64,000 nt of DNA from NCBI GenBank assembly GCA_027382625.1, contig JAJKFJ010021035.1, forward strand, positions 62,001-126,000. Reading direction: 5' to 3'. Each line of letters opens with the position of its first letter. Positions within the stretch are counted from its first letter, which is position 1. Positions 59,601 to 64,000 of this stretch are shown here, piece after piece. The DNA is from Tetmemena sp. SeJ-2015. Its lineage: Eukaryota; Ciliophora; Spirotrichea; Sporadotrichida; Oxytrichidae. The position numbers and the translations under genes were made by a program. The notes under the pieces were generated by a model. That model was not told the DNA's origin. It worked only from the letters and a program-made list of their open reading frames with translations, and made no database searches.

Positions 59601-60220
59601 AGAATTTTATGAACCCTTTATCTGATCCTTATTAGAGCCAGCACTCCGATACTTATTTATCACCTAATTATCAAGTTCCTATTTCTTTCTATTGTTAAAG
59701 CTTTCTCTCTTGTTATCTTAATCTCCACCCTTGCGAGTATAGAGCTTGCTTTTCTTATTTTACAACTCCTACTCCTTTTATTCTTCGGCCAGCTGGAGTT
59801 CTTATTGATAATAGTCCAAGTTGTTATACTGCCCTTTATTTTTGAGAACTTTGTTAAGTTTTTTCTTTAGAGATAGCATCTCATCATATTTGAAGTCTAC
59901 TCTCCTGCCTGATTATTTATCTCCTCCAAAGCCTATCTATTTCTGCAATATGGTCTTAATTGTTTCTTTTCTCTCCTATTATGACATTCAATAAACAAAT
60001 CTTAGATTTTAATTTAACTTGCTATTGTCAAAATACATATTTATTTAAGTTCCAATTCTTCATTTATTATAAAATAGGTATGGTTGATTTTTGAGCCTCC
60101 AGTTTCCTTGAGTTGTGTATTTCGTTAAATGGCCACTGCATCTGAGATATGCACTTCATCTTCTTCTTTAATCCCTTGCACAAAATCATCAAGTGCATCC
60201 ATGTCGTAGTCTTTCCTCAT
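56639..60220 (-). CDS. Unknown large protein, multi-exon
   Basis: A probable first exon (ATG 60218-60220; MRKDYDMDALDDFVQGIKEE) precedes a long open frame from 59987 (ERKETIKTILQKQIGFGGD, FKYDEMLSLKKKLNKVLKN, then YNFEFKLRKLQKNRKDS). Then come S/Q/K-rich sequence, a cysteine pair in EVARCRQCDYVLKSIE (58570-58630), ELVPVVKAMNKFRRNKDK, KIIISELRVLKDKASQMRN (58040-58090), LESVVALLINISTVLLQEF, EDETQAFLEDLDVYTLVLK, and a C-terminus with VKLDFEEDNEGGG and YQVLQANRGVEKAIETAN, ending at TGA 56639-56641. The helical, conserved-looking middle suggests a ciliary or cytoskeletal protein; I cannot name it. Whether it is one gene or two is open. Confidence 0.45.
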
Positions 60221-60778
60221 ATACAACAACAATATTAATTATAAAGCTTGAAATATAAGTGAGTGCGATGTTAGAGTCTCTGAGATGATTGTTAAATTTG
60301 GTCACACTCTTTTTATAGCTCATTTTCAAACTTTTATATTATGGTTTATTAGGATGGATGTAGTTGTAGTTGAATATTTCTCACCCCTTTTGGAATAATA
60401 TTTTATTTCTAATAGATTTTTAATATCAAAATATATAATCAAGGCCCAAAAGGCTTTAATTTAAGGGATCAAGTGTACCTATTATTCAAATATCACTCAA
60501 CCATAAATTAGTATTTAACTCATCATCATTTAAAGTGCAGCAGTCATTACATCCTTAATCTATATGACAAAGTTAGCATATTCACTGATAAATAAAGTTT
60601 AAATAATTCTACTTTAAGAATTCTACATGTTAAAAAATTCAAAAAGAATTTAAAAATATAAAAAGATAAAATGAAAGCTAAACAATAAAAGTATGTAAAT
60701 GAGGAGAGTGTACCAAAAAAGAAATCTATCCCTAAGGTGTTAAAAACAGAAACTAATCCTCCCAAAGGATTTTCAGTA

Positions 60779-62616
60779 ATGAAGATAGTCTGTTTATTGT
60801 TTCTTGGAGTTTTACTAAGGCAGTTTCTTTTCGATCGTATAGAACCCCTTAAGAGATTTGTATACTTTCGCACCCCGCTTAATGATATTAGACAACTACA
60901 ATCTTAAAAAAAATTATGAAAGAGGAAAACTTTAAATTTTGATTACAAGACTGCTTTATGAACTACCAAATATCTAAAACTTCATCTCCAAACGACCCTC
61001 CTTAATACATTATAGATCCCAACTCTATTAACCAACCACTCTTGCTAATAAAATTCTATCATTTCCTTTATGAAAGTATCGGAATGAATATTACTCCAAA
61101 AGATCCGCTGATTCCTATCAGAGTCTTTCTTAGTGGAGTTGATTTATTGACACTTGTCATCTAAATATTGGCCTTAATTCAATGCTGGGAATTCAGTGTT
61201 TAAAGCCAGGCGATTAAGTAAGAATTGTGGAGACAGAGAGTAGATAACAAGGAGTGGGAGGAAAGCAGATGGTATGTATATGCTAAGCCTGATGAAAAGG
61301 AGGAAGATAAAAAAGTGCCTCTAAGCGATTCTCAAATTAAAGAAAGGGCAAAAGATATTAGAATCTCTGAGAAGAAAGCAGAAGAATATGCTGACGAGGG
61401 AAAACTATACTAGAGAATTGCCGCTAGCAAAGATATTTATTGGCTCTTGATACTCATCGTGATCTTCAATCCATTAGCAGTTTTGCTCGCTCCTACTTAC
61501 AATCTTCAAATAATAAACTACTTCCTGATCTCTCTGATCTTTTAAAATAATTGCTTCATAATTTACTTAAAGAATAAAAATAATTTTACCTCTACTTACT
61601 TCCAGCACACCTCATTACCAGCTTAATTCAATCTACAGCATCTTGCTTACTTGTGTATGTAGATCCATCTACTCTTTATGCACTCATCCCTCTAAGAGTA
61701 ATTTATGTTTCTCTATATTCCCATGCTGACACTGTTTATGAAAGGATAGCATAAATAATCTACAAAATCAATGAGTTATACATCCTTCCATGCTTATTGA
61801 TTGTTTTCTTTGGAGATGTAAGCCCTTAAATTAGGAACTATTGGAACATTATCTACAATATAAAATAGTTTCATATTTTTCTAACATTTTATTTGTGGCT
61901 GATCATAGCGAAAACTTAGGCTATTTCTGGTATATTTTTGTAGAAGTAAGCACTCTCTTTTTTCATCTTATTTTTGATTTTAGATCTTCAAGCAACATGT
62001 TGAATTTTACTAGCACATTTATCTCGTATTCACAGCTATACTTAGTATCTAGATCATATTAGTATTTTTACACTTGGTCGCAATATTTAATCAGCTTTCT
62101 AATAACGACAAAACCCAAACTAGAAGAGTCAAGATAGTCACTAACATTTTCATTCTAGCTTTCTATGTATAATTTATCAATAGTATTTAACTCGTTTATA
62201 GTTGAAAGTGATGCTGTACTAATACCCTACCATGTTTGACTTGAATTTGCTCATCTTCCTGCTTGCTTCTAACTATAAGTTATTGAGACATATTGAGGGG
62301 AGGCTAATAATTATAATGGGTGTGATCTATTGCCCCTAAAATCTACTCTATTTATGGCTTACTTGGGTGGAGCGCTTTTCTGGGAACGCAAATTTCTTTT
62401 ATTTCTAGACAATTACTTATAACATCTTCCACATCATGGTGTTCATCTAGCTATTTTAAAATGTGGAAGACTTAGAAGAAAGTAAGATCACTTGCTTTTT
62501 CTCTAATAAAGATTTTATTATAGGTATTCAAAGATTCTAAATATGGCCAATTTTAGATTAGTAGACGCGCTAAGCTAAGTCTCTTGAGATTTGTTGCTAA
62601 ATTTCAAATACACTGA
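60779..62616 (+). CDS. PIGU: GPI transamidase subunit PIG-U/CDC91
   Basis: Family features in order: an N-terminal helix then FDRIEPLKRFVYFRTPLND (like ERVEVVSPLSSWKR in human PIG-U), QPLLLIKFYHFLYES (61030-61075; TPLIIYLFHFLIDY in human), a charged loop, DIYWLLILIVIFNPLAVLL (61432-61490), hydrophobic helices, the signature SENLGYFWYIFVE (61910-61948), a GT..AG intron (61949-61982) into IFKQHVEFYQHIYLVFTAI, and SGNANFFYFQTITYN (62380-62425) near the C-terminus. PIG-U is a multi-pass ER subunit of the complex that attaches GPI anchors to proteins. The reading frame slips in places (for example ~61860) and the C-terminal end is approximate. Confidence 0.8.
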
Positions 62617-62697
62617 TTATTAATTTACAATTCAAACTCTATTCTTAATTATAGAGCAACTCTTAACTAAAAAGGAATGGTATATATTTAGGGGATC

Positions 62698-64000
62698 ATG
62701 AAGATGGAATAGGGTGAAAATATTTATAAATATTTTGAAGGCAATTATAAGCACCAAAATGAATAAAAAAGCAGAAATGCCATAAGATTATAAGCCTACT
62801 TCCACACAAACTGATTTCATGCAGCAAAGAAAGTTTAAACTAACTTATTATTAAATTAATGCAAATTTAAGTTGCAGTAGAGTTCACTTGGCTTCAGAAT
62901 TCAAAAGATGTCTGATTTATATCTTAAAAATTAGAAAAGTATTTCGATTAGTTGAATCAAAATCGGCCATAAACAATGATGCGAAAGGAGGGCCAGCAAA
63001 GACAAGAAAGTGAAAGTAGGCTAAAAACAGCTCAGAGCTAATCTCATCTATTCACACAATTTAAGACTTCAGTTTTCTCTCCTACCTCTAAAAATAAGAA
63101 TTCAAGTACTGACTTCCATTCAACGAATTCTAATGTCGCATCAGGATCTGGTTTGATGAACTTAAAGCATTTGAAAACTTCAAATTAGAATCCTCTCTTC
63201 TCTAATAAAAATGAGGGAAGAAACACTACTTCAACTCTAATGTCGTAATAAGTTTTAGATCCAAGAAAGTCTCATATGCTGACACTCAGCGATTTAAACC
63301 TTATTTCTTCACTTGATAAACCTTCAACAGGCAAAGCTACAAGCTCAGCCTCTCAACGCCGCCTCACAATGGTTCATTCAGAAGATTACCACTCTCTAAT
63401 TCATTTTTCCAATCTCAATCATATAAAAAAGCAGGGCATTGAATCTATTGAAGAGGAGAGGGGAGGAGACTACTCCAAAGTTTACGCAGAGAAAAATGTA
63501 AAACTGCCAAATCAGCTTCTTCATCCGCAGAATAATCACATTTACTTTAACTATAGTTAATTATAGGCTCTCCCTTTTCTTATTTGCAAGTCAAGTGCGA
63601 ATCTGAATATAAGAACCAACTAGCTCTAAACCCTCCATTAAGATTAGAGTCAAAAGAAGTTTCATAATTTCAAGAGAGCTACTTCTCAACTGTCAATTGA
63701 TTCAAATATCGACTCTTCAGAATAGATTCCTCTAGTTAAGCATATTTTTGGTAATAAAAGCTCTAATATCGGATTCAGTTCTAAGAGAAAGAATCCAGTG
63801 ATAGATCTATAAGAAGCAAGCAACAGCAAGTTTAAATCTTCCAGATCTAGTAAATACCTGATTCAAGTTATTAACCCATTAACATCTTTAAATTTAAAGT
63901 TGCTTAGCTCAAAGGGTAGACTACGGTTAAAAATCACTACACTAAAAATCTACTGAGTTCTTTGGATGAGATTCCTTCTTATGAAAAGATAAATTAAAAG
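62698..64000 (+). CDS. Unknown S/N-rich protein, partial at window edge
   Basis: The ATG at 62698 starts MKMEQGENIYKYFEGNYKH. After an AT-rich gap and a basic block (~62970-63060), a long frame open with TAA/TAG as Gln runs from ~63130: SGSGLMNLKHLKTSNQNPL, LDPRKSHMLTLSDLNLISS, SIEEERGGDYSKVYAEKN, KLPNQLLHPQNNHIYFNYS, and similar S/K/N-rich sequence continues to the window end. Low complexity suggests a disordered, possibly phosphorylated protein. Not recognised; it may continue beyond 64000. Confidence 0.45.

Noticed and set aside
1..64000. CRISPR array, rRNA genes, telomere repeats (C4A4 type)
   Set aside because: None seen: no regularly spaced repeats, no rRNA-like segment and no internal telomeric tract were recognised.

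Overview
The window reads as nuclear DNA of a ciliate, and most probably as its germline (micronuclear) form. TAA and TAG are read as glutamine throughout: they fall on conserved Gln positions in the K+ channel pore (AFQTLTTVGYGDV), in the casein-kinase-like protein (WMQGG) and in RPN1 (DPVIQKQLAFMLGRQ). Most reading frames stop at TGA. The DNA is AT-rich, genes are packed on both strands, and most introns are short and of the GT..AG type. Several genes also contain AT-rich inserts of 19-60 bp that are not GT..AG introns. Each is flanked by a 2-6 bp direct repeat, and removing it with one repeat copy restores a conserved protein. This is how internal eliminated sequences (IESs) with pointer repeats look in spirotrich-like germline genomes. 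The species cannot be named from sequence alone.

Layout. 1-1.3 kb: a P-loop (SF3/Rep-like) ORF next to iteron-like repeats. 1.6-4.8 kb (-): a ubiquitin-like protein, an unknown protein and D-2-hydroxyglutarate dehydrogenase. 4.9-9.8 kb (+): an unknown protein and a badly degraded LSG1-type GTPase. 9.9-15.5 kb: unknown genes on both strands. 16.1-16.7 kb: a GC-rich inverted-repeat element with pol III-like boxes, ending in a second copy of the 1.2 kb repeat. 16.9-19.3 kb (+): a Q/S/N-rich protein carrying a short mobile insert. 19.8-22.1 kb (+): a casein kinase 1-like kinase. 22.1-23.1 kb (-): only the N-terminal third of proteasome RPN1. 23.1-24.1 kb (+): unknown. 24.3-29.3 kb (+): a cyclic-nucleotide-gated-type K+ channel with at least four IESs. 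29.4-32.3 kb (-): a CtlX-like amidinotransferase-fold hydrolase and a MORN-repeat protein. 32.5-38.6 kb (-): a coiled-coil protein, a cNMP-binding protein and an unknown. 39.3-41.8 kb (-): an MFS transporter. 41.9-45.3 kb (-): unknown Q-rich protein(s). 46.3-48.4 kb (-): a membrane RING-H2 protein. 48.8-54.7 kb (+): WDR59 of the GATOR2 complex, holding a second copy of the mobile insert inside an intron. 54.9-56.5 kb (+): small unknown genes. 56.6-60.2 kb (-): an unknown protein. 60.8-62.6 kb (+): PIG-U of GPI transamidase. 62.7 kb to the end (+): unknown.

The genes do not form an operon or a pathway. Most are ordinary eukaryotic housekeeping or signalling genes. The unusual content is the germline-type insert structure. 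The best case is a pair of related ~100 bp elements, each flanked by its own perfect 12-bp direct repeat, one in coding sequence and one in an intron. Many genes also contain single-base frameshifts and a few in-frame TGA codons. These could be long-read sequence errors, gene decay or, for TGA, partial reassignment, and they limit the precision of exon boundaries. Where exon limits are uncertain the coordinates give the locus, not exact splice sites.
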